NCBI GenBank assembly: GCA_958295665.1
Contig: OY282558.1
Span: forward strand, 334,339,106-334,403,105
DNA length: 64,000 nucleotides
Direction of reading: 5' to 3'
From: Tipula vernalis
Taxonomy: Eukaryota > Arthropoda > Insecta > Diptera > Tipulidae
Below the pieces are notes generated by a model that was not told where the DNA came from, ran no database searches, and saw only the letters and a list, made by a program, of their open reading frames with translations. Positions 1 to 12,535 of this stretch are shown piece by piece (within the stretch, counting starts at the first letter, position 1; every line of letters starts with the position of its first letter). Made by a program: the position numbers and the translations under genes.

Positions 1-1130
1 GCAAGACGATAATAGTGTCATACAATTAGAACACTAACAGCAGGAATTTCAAATACAATTTCCATATGTATTAATTACATCATTTCCGACCGTGTAGGAA
101 AACCCTTTTTTATTAGCTTTCATGATATTCCGTATTCTGATCATCGAATGACTCTAGTCGACATACAAATTGCTAACTGCGTTTATAGGACTGTTAATAT
201 TACCGGCATTCGTCATATTAAATCGTAATGAAATTAGAAAATACTTTTCTTCAATTAACGAATTTCAAAACACATTTGAAAGCTTAATTGAAACAAAATC
301 TATTACAATTCGTAACTCTTTGGAAATACTGGGTAAGGTACAAAATCAAAAGCCTTGGTTCAATAAACAACTTTTAAAAAGAAATATTTACACAACGAAT
401 TTATTAAGGAGCAACTTAGGCAGCTCAGGAATAAATGCACCTCTATGGTTAAATCTCTAAAGAGAGAATTCTATTCCAAGAAAATTATTGCAAATTATGG
501 AAACCGTAAGAAAAACTGGGACTCACTTAATTCACAATAAACCAATACGGTCTTCAATATTATCAAGTTTTATACTTTACTATGATGGTCATTTAACATT
601 TTATTCCTTTAATTGTTGCTAACTATTTGAACAAATATGTCATAAATAGAAGCAAACCTTTTATGCCTCTAATGCTTCCCTCTAAGCATAATACTTCATT
701 TTCAAAATTATTTCAATAATAATGTATCAGTAGAACTAAAGTTTAAAGAAACAACTACACAAGAAATTGAGTTAGTAATAAGTTCTCTCCAACGAGTTAA
801 GAATATTAAAAGTTAAACCCATATTCAAAGAAGGACGGGTCTCGATTATATAACATGTTTTACTAAAATTTATGAGTATGTTATGAATAAACTGCTTGAA
901 CAGTTGGGGTTCATCAAAATCAGCAACACTCAAGCTACAGTAGCCAACCTAAGTAACTTAATATATGGTGGAACTGAGAACAATCTGTTTATTGGATTGT
1001 GTTAACCATAATATTATTAAGAGATTATTTGATTAATCGTAAACAGTTCATTACCATTCAAAATAAAACTAGCGTATCCCTTGATGTGATTAGTGGAATA
1101 CCTCAAGGTTTGTACATGGGATATTTCTGG
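1..1130 (+). pseudogene. Decayed non-LTR retrotransposon (endonuclease end to RT fragment)
   Basis: Relic of a LINE-type polyprotein read in shifting frames. Positions about 110-165 encode the end of an apurinic-type endonuclease (IPYSDHRMTLVDIQ), whose Ser-Asp-His triplet is the family's C-terminal catalytic motif. Positions 170-530 give the linker seen between endonuclease and reverse transcriptase, including QKPWFNKQLLKR and KSLKREFYSKKIIANYG. Around 1010-1110 an RT piece follows (RDYLINRKQFITI, then VISGIPQG), the latter being the conserved GxPQG block. The stretch between is full of stops and deletions, and the catalytic YADD box is absent. It is a dead fragment cut by the left window edge. 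Clade is uncertain; Jockey/CR1-like is the best guess. Confidence 0.6.
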
Positions 1131-2172
1131 CGAAAAATTCAAATGGTTTCTAGGTTTATAACCCTGCGGGTTAAATTTGTGCCCTGCGAACCAAAATTAT
1201 GGCCCTGTTAACCATTTTGTTACGTTATGTTGATAACCCTGGTAAATTTTTTTGTTCTAGTTGGAAATAATTTAGCTCGGACAGCTAACTTCGTGCCATA
1301 CATTTTCTCACCAGAATTTTACCATGTACGCAGGTTTAAGGATCAATACTGGGCAAAGTTAATTTTTTAACAATGACATGCTCAAGCTTAATTTGGTAGG
1401 TTCTATTTAATGCTATGCGAATAACGTCACAATTGTTTATCAATCTGTAAGTCCTTATGACATATGTATATAAAAATATGTGGTGTATAACGATAAATTG
1501 AATTAATAAAGTTCGTTTTGGTTACAGTAAACAACTAGAAGTTGTACTTGTTCTCTAAGGTTCATTAGGTTTTGATGATAGAATTATGGCAACATTAAAC
1601 AGATTCTGAACAGAGATTTTGATGAGACACTCTGGTTTGTCGAAGTTATGGAATCTATCAACTTTAGAAATTACTCAAAGTTTTTTATTTTAAATACAAC
1701 ATCCTATAACCCAGCTTAATCGGACGTTAATAGAAGTCGATTTAAAAGATAGTTTACTCCATACTTTTTGCCTACTTTCCGCATATAATTTCTTAATTGC
1801 TGCACGATTTTTAAGTGTCCTAGTAATTTTTTAGTGTGTAAAAGTGACCGATCCACTAAATCTCCCAAAAGAAAATATTTCTAGACTTATTATAACGAAA
1901 TACAGCTACAGTTGTCGGGATTTGAATTTATTCAACGCCTTTGTATAATATTTTCTAGGATAGCACCTAAAATTATTGTACGTTTGTTTTCGACCACTGT
2001 TCTCACATCAATCCTTTTATTCTTTTTGTTTCTTTTTCTTTTTCAAATTTAAATAGCCAGTTGAATTTGTTTATCCACCCACTTTGATAATATAGACTTC
2101 CTCCATCCAACACTTAGGGATCGAATGTAAGAATTCTTACCACTACACTAGGAGCACTGAAAATGATGCAGT
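1131..2172. other. Unannotated AT-rich DNA
   Basis: I see no gene here. Positions 1160-1240 carry a small cluster of repeated CCCTG words (ccctgcggg, ccctgcgaa, ccctgttaa, ccctggtaa), a degenerate local repetition of unknown origin. Confidence 0.4.
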
Positions 2173-2487
2173 TTAGACAATTATCATTAAAATATCGTAC
2201 TTTTTCCCGTAAATTAGGAAATCAATAACTCTGTGTTTTACACTCTTCTCAGCATGATCCATATTACCTTGATAATTACGGATAATTTGTCCCTCAAACA
2301 CTTCCGGCTCATAGTCCTTGATATTTTCCGATGTATCATAGCCACAAGAACTATCATCGCAATATAATTCGGTTTCATCTTTCGGCGAGCACAAACCCAA
2401 AACCGGCTCTTCTATTAACATCATTTTCAGAAAATCAAACGATTCTAATAGACCGGTAAATATACCAGAATATCGAAATGTAAACAT
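2173..2487 (-). pseudogene. Ty3/gypsy pol fragment (RNase H start joined to integrase zinc domain)
   Basis: The 104-codon minus frame begins with sequence typical of the RT-RNase H boundary of Ty3/gypsy pol: FDFLKMMLIEEPVLGLCSPK followed by ETELYCDDSSCGY, where the usual form is a TDAS/CDGS box. Further on, IIRNYQGNMDHAEKSVKHRV resembles the His-x-His start of the integrase zinc domain that follows RNase H in intact elements (compare the better copy at 31.8 kb). The intervening RNase H body is missing, so this is an internally deleted scrap. No gag, LTR or catalytic RT motif lies near it. It is a different copy from the gypsy bodies at 29-33 kb and 49-51 kb. Confidence 0.5.
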
Positions 2488-2949
2488 TATTACAGGTGGA
2501 CTTGATAAACGCTAGAATTTTATTTTAAAACAGTAAAGTTAAACAAGATGTGTTTGAAACGTGGTTTTTGAACGGCAATTTAATATTTGAGGCGCTAGTC
2601 GACCAGCGGCTAGATTCTGATCAAGTGACGAATTAACTTTTTTGTGGCATCATAAATAGTAATATTTTCTAGACGGTCATACTAAAAAGGGGTTCTAAGG
2701 ATAGATTTTCATGAAAACTACTGTGACAAAAAATTGGAATTTCCAACGGCTTCCATTTGTAATAATAAAAATTGTCACAAAACATTGTCAATTCATCGGA
2801 ATCTAGCCTCAAAATTTTGACTAAAATGTTTTCTAGTGTGTTTACGAAGAAGTTCGTAATTATACGACTAAAGACAAATATTTTTTTAATATATATTACC
2901 GTAACACGGGCGGAATGCGCACAAAAGTGGATAAATTTTTTACGTGGGT

Positions 2950-5490
2950 TATGTGAGAAGATTATGGCTGGTTCCAGCTATAAAGAATGAGGAATTCTTG
3001 CCTGCATATTATATAGTTTTCCGCAGAGATCGGCACGAAACTGGAGAGTGTCTGGATGTTGGTAAATTGCATCCGGCGATATAGGAATCCTTTTAGTAAA
3101 GGTAAATATGTCCAAAGGAAATCTTTTCGTTTGGCTACGTAGGTTCCCGGGAAATAATTAATGAATTTATCAATATAATTGGAAATAAGATTCAGCCCAA
3201 AATGGAAGAAAATGATAGTTTGTGCATCGTGCGAGATTTTAACTTTCCAAACTTAAATTAGAAACGAATTGACGGAATACTTATACCGTTTGGTAACACT
3301 CCCAATACCTCTTTGGTGATAGATTAATTTTTTGAAATAAGTCTAAGGCAACATAATGAAGTGCACAATCAGAATGGCTCAATTTTGGATCTTGTTTTCA
3401 CTGACGATAATTTACATCCATCAGTGCAATCTTGTGCAGACCTGGCTCGCTCATCAAGCATTCATGATACACCGTTGTTAATTAAGTTAAGTTTTCAATA
3501 TTTCGACGATTATGTTCCAAATGATAATATTTTAATCTTTGATTTTAAAAATGGTGATTATGACGCTTATGATCTTGAAAATATTTCCTTTGTAATGAGA
3601 AGGATATTGAAATTATGACTAGCCCGTTTTACTAAATTTTGTATGCGGGGATGGATCTATTTATTCAAAAAATTGCCAACAAACATAATTCGTATCGTGA
3701 AAAGTGGTTAAACAAAAAATTTGTTAATTTATATAACCGTAAAACCAAGGCACACAAACTGTATAAAAAGACGAACACGTCAGCCGATTATGCATTGTAT
3801 TCTCACCTTCGTTAGGAATTTAAGGTTTTGAGTCAATTTATATATGGTAATTATTTGTTAGAAATTGAATCTGGTATCAAGTCGAATCCATCGTGTTTCT
3901 GGCATTAGATTATAACTCTAAAAGAAAATCTGTTGGTTATCCTTTACCCATGAATTATAATGATAGGCAAGCTCATGATCTAAATGCTGTTTGTGAATTA
4001 TTTGTAATGTTTTTCAAATCCGTTTATTCAGTCGAAAATGTTTTAACTTGTCCCTGTGACCAAGTCATGGTCAATAATCATATTCACAGTATTTCTTCTT
4101 TTACGGGGGAACAATTTAAAACGGCTTTACTTGGACTTAATACTAAAATGTCTATGGGCTCTCTTAAATAATTGCGCCGAAGTCTTAAGTGGTCATTTAG
4201 CACATTTATTTAATTACAGCCTTAGGCAAGGTATTTTTCCCCAGTGCTGGAAACCCTCGTATATAATCCCAATATTTAAATCGGGACCTAAAAATTCAGT
4301 TGAGAATTATAGAGGAATAGCTATATTATCTGTTATCCCTAAACTTTTCGAGAAACTGGTAAAGGACTGTATTTATCTTAATATTAAAAACTTAATTGTT
4401 CCCCAACAGCACGGTTTTTTTCCGGTAGATCAACGACAACCAATCTTGTGGTATTGGAGGATATCGCACCTGTTTAGAAAAAGGTGCCCAAGTTGACACT
4501 ATCTATAAAGATTTCAGCAAGGCATTTGACAAAATTAATCACAAATTATTAATTAAGAAATTGATTAAAGTGAATTCTAATTTTATTTCTATAAAATGGA
4601 TAACATCTTATTTATCACAAAGGTCTCAACTAGTACGTATTGGTCAAAATTATTCTGAGAAATTTACAGTCTCATCTGGTGTTCCTCAGGGTAGTCAATT
4701 AGTTCCAGTATTATTTATTCTGTTTGTTAATGATATTGTTATATGTTTCAAGGTTTGTAAGTGTCTGTTATATGCAGATTACCTTAAAATTTACGCTAAT
4801 ATCCGAAATGGTGCAGACGTTTTATTGGTACAACAGAACTGCCGAAATTCGTTTAGCTCTCAATATCTCCAAATGTAAAACTATGTCATTTGCACGAATT
4901 AAGATATTAATTGTAGCTTCGTACAGTTTACAAGGCGTGAAAATAGATAGAGTTACTCAGTTTATTGATTTAGGTGTTTTGTTTACAGGTAACATAAGCT
5001 TTACTAAACATATAGAAATGATTGCAGCTAGAGCCGGCTCGATGCTTGGTTTCGTAAAGAGACATGCTCGTCAATTTTCTGACCCAAATACTCTCAAGAC
5101 ATTATATACAGCTTTTGTTAGGCCTATTTTGAAATACGCTTTAGTTATCTCGAGTTCTGGTTATAAAATGTTTAGTGATCGTATTGGGCGGATTCAAAAA
5201 AAGTTCTTAATATTTGCCCTCCGAAGACTTCCGAGGGCAACTTCAGGATTAAGTTTACCTTCTTATGCCGGTCGTTGTATACTTTTGAACATTCGCAGCC
5301 TTGAATTAAGAAGGGAGATGATTCATGCAGTATTTATTCAGGATGTAATTTGTGCTAAGATTGATTGACCGGTATTGCTTTACTTATATTCATCTCATGT
5401 TCCTAAGAGAATTCTTCGTCCACGACAGTTAAGATTGAGTATTGCTTTTCATCGTACGAATTATGGAATGGATGAACAGAAGGTTGAAAT
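2950..5490 (+). pseudogene. Non-LTR retrotransposon ORF2 relic (endonuclease + RT)
   Basis: A LINE-type ORF2 can be followed in order through several frames. About 2995-3060 reads FLPAYYIVFRRDRHE, and 3205-3260 SLCIVRDFNFPNLN, matching the GDFNFP block of the endonuclease with Gly to Arg. 3361-3618 gives SILDLVFTDD and IHDTPLLIKLSF, the endonuclease end. RT follows: WKPSYIIPIFKSG, ENYRGIAILSVIPKLFEKLV (4240-4360), DFSKAFDKINHKLL (4510), SSGVPQGSQLVPVLFILFVN (4675-4735), then the active-site box as YADY instead of YADD (4770), so the catalytic Asp pair is broken. 4724-5368 is the thumb and C-terminal region (RPILKYALVISSSG, RIQKKFLIFALRRLP). No RNase H is seen. Jockey/CR1-like; inactive through stops, frameshifts and the YADD change. 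Confidence 0.75.
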
Positions 5491-5710
5491 ATAGAAAATA
5501 CTGAAAATATTAAATTTTGGAACTTCTTTAAAAAAAGCTAAATTTTAAAAGTTTTCGTCTTTAAAATAATTACATTTAAACTGGTTAATATTCATTTTAA
5601 CTTGTGAAAAGATAAAATTGGGACTAGAAGAAACTTTTTCAATTAGAGCCTTTTAAAATAAAAATATAGCATATATCACTGCTTAAAATTACTTCAGTTT
5701 GCTAATTTTT

Positions 5711-6345
5711 GAATTCTTTGAAGGAAAAAACTTCATCCGGATCAAAAAAAATTGATCTGGATCAACAAAATGACATTTCATATTCTTTCGAAAAAAAAAA
5801 ATTGATTTTTTTTTGATACAGATCATTTTTAACAAATCTCTTTTTGGTAGATATTTTTACGTCAAAATAAGATAAACAAAAACAAGACGCTATTTTCATA
5901 AATCATTCGTGGTTTAATTTTGATTTAATTTCCAAAAAAATAAAATCGATTTTTTTTTATTTGCCAAAGAATATGAAAAAAATTGATCCATTTGTAATTG
6001 TATTGGTGAAAAAAGTAATAAATAAAAAAGTGAGGTTAAATTTATTCATTTTACAGCTTTTACATATTGTATTGTAATAGCGTCTAATTTTTGTTTATCT
6101 AATTTTGACGTTTACATTTCTATGTGTTTGTGAAATTCAGATCAAATTTTCCAAAAAATCCAGATTTGTTAAAAATAATCCGGATCAAAAAAAGAAACAA
6201 TCTTTTTTTTCGAAAGAATATGAAATGTCATTTTGTTGATCCAGATTAATTTTTTTGCGGATATATCCGCAACGAATATGAAATGTTGTTTTGTTGATCC
6301 AGATGAATTTTTTTGATCCAGATCAATTTTTCCTCCAAAGAATTC
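5711..6345. mobile_element. Foldback MITE with long inverted arms
   Basis: The left end reads gaattctttgaaggaaaa and the right end, reverse complemented, gaattctttggaggaaaa. Inward, both arms share the words ccggatcaaaaaaa, gatctggatcaacaaaatga and catttcatattctttcg, reaching about 180 bp on the left and 260 bp on the right, with unequal internal duplications on the right (gttgatccagat occurs twice). No ORF is credible and no target duplication is clear. This is the structure of a non-autonomous inverted-repeat (foldback) element. Confidence 0.7.
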
Positions 6346-6374
6346 GACAAATGATTTTTTGATGATTGCAAATA

Positions 6375-6850
6375 CAGTCAACTCTCTATATCTCTTTTTT
6401 GAAGGGATCGCCGAGATAGAGAATTGTCCGAAATAGACGACAGAGGGAATTTTGTAAAAGTGAATATTTTGGGCAAATTTTTTTGAAAAATTATGTAGCT
6501 CCTAGGACTCCATCGATTTTTTATAGATTGTTTTTACGGATGTGTTCTGATCCCTGCTATCCAGGAATCAATGTCCCATATTGGTTACAAGGGGTCCTTA
6601 CGATACCGTGAAAATCGGGAAAATTCAGTTTGGTCAAATTTTTTTTGAAAAATTCTGTAGCTCTTTGGATTCGACCGATTTTTTTAAAGTTGCTTGTTAT
6701 GAGTATCCCAGGTATCCAAAAAAACCGGGTCCCATGTGGGTTACAAGTACAGTGAAAAAACTGGATCGATTTTTTTTAAGATTGCTTCGCTAGTATATCG
6801 CATATTGGTTACAAGGGAGTCCACCCATACGATAAAGTGAAAAAACTGAA
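6375..6850. repeat. Tigger/pogo-like terminus followed by ~163-bp tandem units
   Basis: CAGTCAACTCTCTATATCTC at 6375 is preceded by TA, the form expected of a pogo/Tigger terminal inverted repeat with its TA target site. Downstream, a unit beginning gggcaaatttttttgaaaaa (about 6470) recurs near 6632 (tggtcaaattttttttgaaa) with the shared words tgtagctc and attggttacaaggg, and weakly again to about 6830. I could not find the opposite terminus, so the element is truncated or its right end has decayed. Confidence 0.5.
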
Positions 6851-7271
6851 ATATTCTCTTGGATTTATTAAACCGCAGTCCGTTATTATTATTAGATACT
6901 AATTGGCCAATGTTCTGGTGATGAGTTTTTGATTCTAATTTAGATAATATTTAAACCTTGTTATTAGTTTGATTTACACTTGAGTCATGTCAAACATTCC
7001 GTTTATTAAAGCTTCACTTTGATGAACCCTGAATTCATGATTTGTACCGTTCGTCATTGAACCAACATGGTATAATTTTGCACGGTGGTCAGAATATCAT
7101 TTTACATACTGAAATACTGACAAAGAATGCCTGTTTTTTTAATGATAATTATGGAAACTGATGATATTTAATATGTGGTAATGTAATATGCGTTTGGTTT
7201 CATTATCGTAAACCAACATATATTTTGCACTAACAGTTTATCTGTCCACACGCATATTTGTAACATAAAAA
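6851..7271. other. Unannotated AT-rich DNA
   Basis: No gene or repeat recognised; all frames are closed. Confidence 0.4.
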
Positions 7272-7350
7272 TTCTGGGATGGATTTTTTCGCTCGAGTAA
7301 AAAGTCTGGGATGGATTTGAAAGCTGTAGAAAAAAGTCTGGGATAGGCTT
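7272..7350. repeat. Short tandem repeat, three ~31-bp units
   Basis: The word ctgggatgga or ctgggatagg recurs at about 31-bp spacing near 7274, 7306 and 7337, each followed by an AT-rich spacer (agtaaaaagt, agaaaaaagt). A degenerate minisatellite of three copies. Confidence 0.6.
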
Positions 7351-9640
7351 TTACGCTTGTGTTGTCGGAGGTAATTTAAAATTTTCCCCGGATGAAAGAT
7401 TGGGATAACTTCAAGGGGGTAAATGAATGAAACTTCTAAGCCCATGGCTACATTGTCATGAAATGTTTTCTAAAGTATTAATCACTAATCTGAGACATTT
7501 TTATTTTCGGCAAATAAACCAATTTTATTTTATTGGATATTATGTAATTTCGGTATTTAATCTAATTTTAATAAAATTCTGGGCTGTGCTAACTTCACAT
7601 AATATTTAGTATGGCTTTTAATTTTACTAGGGCTGCCTGATTCATTTTTTTTTTTTTTGAATAATGAAATCCTGGGATATCTTCACATACCTACATTTTT
7701 TACAAAAAATATCTGCCCCAGAACAAAGGAGGAGGAAAACCTTTTTCCAGTGATGCAAACAACGTTACATAATAAGACATCATATGGTATGTTGACTTTT
7801 ATTTAGGTGAAATTTGTTGAAATTTATTGTTTAATTAATAAAGCACGTTGCCGAATTTTTATTTTTGAAACAGACTATAATATTTTTTGTTTACTTAATT
7901 ATGCAAACATAAGTGCAACATATGTGTTGCCATGATCAGCAAATCATAATGTTCTCCTTACTCAGAGGGCTAGAGCTGTCCCGTCCCTATTCATTATTTT
8001 TTAAACATGCCCTGACGACAAGTACCACCACCAGAAAAATATAAATTATGCCTCATCAAAATGCAATTTTAAGGTTTTAAATTTAATTCAGACTTCCATA
8101 TCTTCATTGTTATAGGAAATACAGTATACATATGTCACAACACTTTCTATCAATAACATTTTTGTGTCCGCGAACGTGTTAAATAGAAAATAAACGTATC
8201 CGTTTATTTTCAAATAGATAAAAGCTCTTCTTTTTTTTTTTGCTAATATTATGTTTAAGCGGTAAACTTTCCGACACCATTGTCATTATCAACATATTAG
8301 TGTAAAGTTAACATATTAGATATAAAGTTAGGAAAAGAACAAAATTATTTTTGTCTTTCTCAAAATAAATTGAATCTTTCCTTTTATTCGTGCTATGAGA
8401 TATTAGTTTCTATTTATATCTTGAGAAGAAGTTGCGAACCACAATGTCGATCACATAGCTTGTGATTTATTAGCTTAGTAGCTTTCAAATCTTTTATCCA
8501 AACACTTTTATTTTAAAAGTTTTCACATTTCGGGCAATGTTTACTAACTAATCTAAATAAAACTTCTAATACCTGTATACTAAAAATAAATTCAAGTTTA
8601 ATACTAATAATAATGAAACCTTACTAATTTCTACCCTAACATTAACGGTTTGATGGTCATTTCCAATATATATGGTTATTGATTATTTTTACTGTTATTA
8701 CATGGTTATTAATAGAAATGTATTTCCCTAGTTTTTCAGTTATGTATATTTTACCTCTAAACCCACTTTTGCAGTTTTTCCGTTGGTTATATCATCTTTT
8801 TATCCAATCATCATGAAATAGTTGAAATTCAATTGACGTAAATGTAATTTTATTTAATATTATCTACAATGCGGAAATTTTAATTTTCTATTTTTTTTTT
8901 TTTTTATTGTGGTGAAATGAGAAATACACCCTTGTACACTGAAACTTGGTGACATTTCATTTCATACAATTTTATACTACCATTCTACTAATCACTCGAC
9001 TGAGTGCAAATGTTAAATTTTATTATGGCTTCGTCTACAACTCCAATTATGCAAATACAAAATACAAATAGTATATCGTGAAAATTAAAAAATCGTTCCA
9101 AGTTTTAATTTGGTTAAAACTTTAATTTTAATCATTCAGCAACTAAATTAATACGGTCTTTTTGACGGAGAATAAATTTGTATCTACTTTTACTACATCA
9201 CCGAAATTGATTGTACCAAATCCCCATGAAACGAAATTTATCGTTAATAATGTCGGCCGTTTTATCATTCCTCACCGTGCTATCTGCTAGTCAGTTGTCG
9301 CAGAGGTTTTGATCAGTCTAGTATCGATAGTTTTATTTATTGAAGATACCACTTAAAAAGAAGGTTGATTAGTCAAAAACCAAATACCAATATTTTTTTT
9401 ATTATGTACCTAGGAGACGCCCTCCTGAGCCAAGTCGCAAAATCTTCAACGGTCTATACTATTGGATACTTTTTCATTCTTGTTAAGTACCAGCTTCTTG
9501 GTTTGTCTTATACCAATAGGAGATTGCCCAACCGATTTATTGTTCCCAGTCAATATAGAACTGAACACTGTAGCCGACAAGGCTACACTAATGCTGACTG
9601 CTGTTTGAGATTATTAAATTAATATTTTCCTCTATTTCTT
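7351..9640. other. Unannotated AT-rich DNA
   Basis: About 2.3 kb without a recognisable gene. A perfect 10-bp inverted pair (aaaataaacg / cgtttatttt) sits near 8188-8211. Around 9500-9600 a frame reads like the end of an RNase H domain (NTVADKATLMLTA, compare NExADKxAK), but this is too weak to call. Confidence 0.35.
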
Positions 9641-10900
9641 CAAATAAATTGCAGCACGCAGATTTCTATAGCAAGTCTCCGCTTTGAATACCTTTAGAGT
9701 TTTAACTAGAGGTACGTAAAGTTTGAACCTTGTTCTGTCTGTTTTTGACGGGCGGCGTTCCATAAAGATGCGTATCATTTTTTATTTCAAGCGGAATGAT
9801 ATTTTCCACCAGGTATTTTGATCGAAAAGTCTCTGCGGCAGTCTATTTTTCTTACCATCCGATCTGATTGTTGGATCATTTCTTCTAGTAGGTTTAATTT
9901 GGCCAGGACTCTGTTGTACGCTGATCTCCAAATTTTGATTGCTTTGTAACTTTTAGGTTGATAGCTTCCGAATCAGCTACTCATCTAATCAGCAGGAGCA
10001 GTGGCGAGAACACTAAAAGTTTTTCGAGAGTAAGGCAGGTTTTGATCACTTCCATTACACGTGGAGACATATTAATCTCTGAATTTTATTTAATGTCGGC
10101 ACGTATGCTTTGGATAACTTCATCTTTGGGGTTTTTGGTCACCATATTAAGGACTCATATGATATCGTAGAACCTTATAATAGTTAAGCCCTCGTCTGCC
10201 AATCATGGCTAGTACTTGTTTCTGAATTACTTCGAAATTGGTATTGTCAAAGGTGGCTTTTGTTTGTTTGAAGGAGCATTTTCAACTGATATCCTCGGAA
10301 GACCTTCTTCCCTCTAGCAGCTGGCTTTTTGGGCTAGAGAGCACTTTTTGGCGACGGTAAATTGGGAACCGCCTGAATATCATATCATAAAAACATCTCC
10401 AGATTTTCCTTTTACTGTTTCGCAGTTAACAGGAATTCATTAGCGCTTTGGTAAGGCACCTCTTGATTCCTTTACGGTCAATTGTTCACCTGGCACTTGG
10501 TGCATTCTTCGTTTCTTTTTTCCGAAGTACTATTAGGAGTGGAATTATCTAATCGGCTTATTTATTGTGCTGGCAGTTCTCTCCTTGATGTTGACCTGGC
10601 CTGCTTATTCTGTAAAACGATCCTTGAGAAGGTACCTACCGCGACATTGGTAGTTGTTGCTGCAAAGGATGTTTTGTCTGAAGCGGTACCTCATACTAGA
10701 ACATTAACCACTGTGTTTATACCTACTTGACGAGCCATCGCTTTCTTAACTCATTTTCAGAAGTGTACCGTGATATGTATCCTCTAAGATTGATTCATTT
10801 GGCACTGCCTTTATGGTTTTTTGAATCAGTTGTGTTAATGAACCAGCGTTGTTTTAGGAAAAGAAGTCCCTTCTTGCTTCGATTATTTTAAATCTTTGTA
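9641..10900 (-). pseudogene. Possible decayed retrotransposon ORF1 (unclassified)
   Basis: This stretch is richer in G+C than its flanks and its minus strand gives long peptide-like runs broken by single frameshifts: MVTKNPKDEVIQSIRADIK (about 10100-10145), EINMSPRVMEVIKT, then SYKAIKIWRSAYNRVLAKLN and LLEEMIQQSDRMVRKIDCRR (9850-9950). A charged, Ser/Thr/Arg-rich segment lies upstream on the same strand. The order (low-complexity head, then a mixed alpha/beta-looking region with KNPKDEVI and PRVMEVI) is reminiscent of ORF1 (gag-like) proteins of I/R1-type retrotransposons, but no zinc knuckle is visible and I do not recognise the family. Treat it as a coding-like relic only. Confidence 0.3.
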
Positions 10901-12050
10901 CTGCAGGTTTGCCTGCTATGCACTGCGCCAAATAAAAACGCAGCAGTAAAACTTTTTGGAGAAATTTTTTTTCTGTTTACTACAAGGAGATTTGGTCTAC
11001 TTTCCGATGCTAGGGTTCATTTTTATTTCGTTTTTTATCCTCTTATGACTATTTTGAGGCAAATGAAAATTTTCTAAAAGAGGACAAAATACAAATTTTA
11101 ACATAGTCAACGAACATTTCCAATTTTTTATTAGCAAATCCTAAAGGAGCCATTTTGTTGATTTAAAAATTTACACAGCACAAAATTAACAAAAAAAATG
11201 TCCACAAGTAACATTCAATTATTTCACAATAAGCACACAATTGTGTATTCCAAAATGAATGCCCCGACTCATTTAAGAGCGTCTTTTACTAAAATTAAAT
11301 TTTGTTTCGAACCAAGCCTAAAAATTTAATTTGCTATGACGACCTAAACATTTTTATTTGTACCAACCCTCCATCTTATATTATATAAATAGTATGTGAG
11401 TACCAAACGATAAATGGTCACCTATCGGTAATTTACTGAACTTATTTTAACGAAAAAATTTGGTTTTATGCGTGAATTATTTTTATTGTGAAAAAATTTT
11501 GCGTCATTTTTGTTGTGTTTTCGCATCGAAATTGCTCAACTTAGTACATTCATTCACTAGCCTTAGTACATTCATCCACTATTAAATTACCATTTTCTAA
11601 ATTGCGCTATTTAATCTAACACACTTTATGATTTGCTCTATTTATCTTTACCGTCTTTAAAGTTTCAGAATAATCATGATTCCAATAGAAAGTACGGTAA
11701 GATATTTTGTGGTGGTTTTATTCATAATTCAATAAATTTAACCTTTGACTTTATTATGCACCGTATCGCCAGAATCCTTTGAAAATATTTGTTTTACTTC
11801 GTTTGCGTTTATCAATTGAAAATATGATTTGTAATACAGCGAAATTATCTTCATACAATACAGAAATAATTGAGAACACCCGAAAATAAATTTCGTAAAG
11901 TAGCTTAATAAAGGCCTAAGAGTAATTTTGGTGAAACGACTTATTCTGAGATTGAAAATTAGTTGTTTGCTGTTATTATTTGTGATTTTCACTTTGTCTT
12001 CAATAATTGTTAGTTGTTAGGTTAAATTAACTATAGGCTACTACAGTGAC
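10901..12050. other. Unannotated AT-rich DNA
   Basis: No gene, RNA or repeat boundary recognised. Open frames such as the minus one at 11738-11992 are short and compositionally simple. Confidence 0.4.
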
Positions 12051-12054
12051 TATT

Positions 12055-12534
12055 GTCAATCAAGGTTCGTCTCACTGGATTGTGAATAAAACAAAACACT
12101 TCAGTTAACACAGACGAGTTTATTTATTAAACACAAATCTCAATATAACACAATTTATTAATGATAATTCACAAACTCACTTTACTTTAATATTAGCATA
12201 ATTTTACTGATAACTTATAATTTTTATTTCGCACTAAAAAACACTTTTTAAATCATTTTTTAATCCCTTACCAAAAACTAATAATCCAATTCGACTTCGT
12301 TCGCCTTTTTATACACACAAACCAAACTTCTAGAAATGTTATGACTTTTCCAGTAAGAACAGTCAAGAAACATTTAGAACAGTTTTATCATGGAAAATTC
12401 CATTTTAGTACAGTAAAACATTGATCTGTTAATTTAACTTATTCTATTACAACCTAATTGTCATCGTAACAAAACCAACCTACGTATCACCATAACAATA
12501 TTGTGGGTTCGACCTTGGTGTCACCGTAGCAACA
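12055..12534 (-). repeat. LTR in minus orientation (left half of a palindrome)
   Basis: Reverse complement of the LTR at 12536-12938: shared blocks include the outer attgtcaatcaaggtt, the cactggattgtgaataaaa block, the TATA-box region (cctttttatacacacaaacc, 12304-12323), and gttaatttaacttattc. The LTR 5' end lies at about 12451-12472 (start TGTTACGATGACAATTAGG on the minus strand). Beyond it, to 12534, two more degenerate copies of the same 5' end follow (TGTTATGGTGATACGTAGG and TGTTGCTACGGTGACACC), so the centre of the palindrome contains a reiterated LTR start. The outermost ~20 bp are diverged or lost. Confidence 0.7.
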
Positions 12535-12535
12535 T

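Noticed and set aside
9365..9622. 85-codon plus frame and a possible RNase H tail
   Set aside because: Only one weak motif (VADKATLM) in a shifted frame; not enough to annotate.
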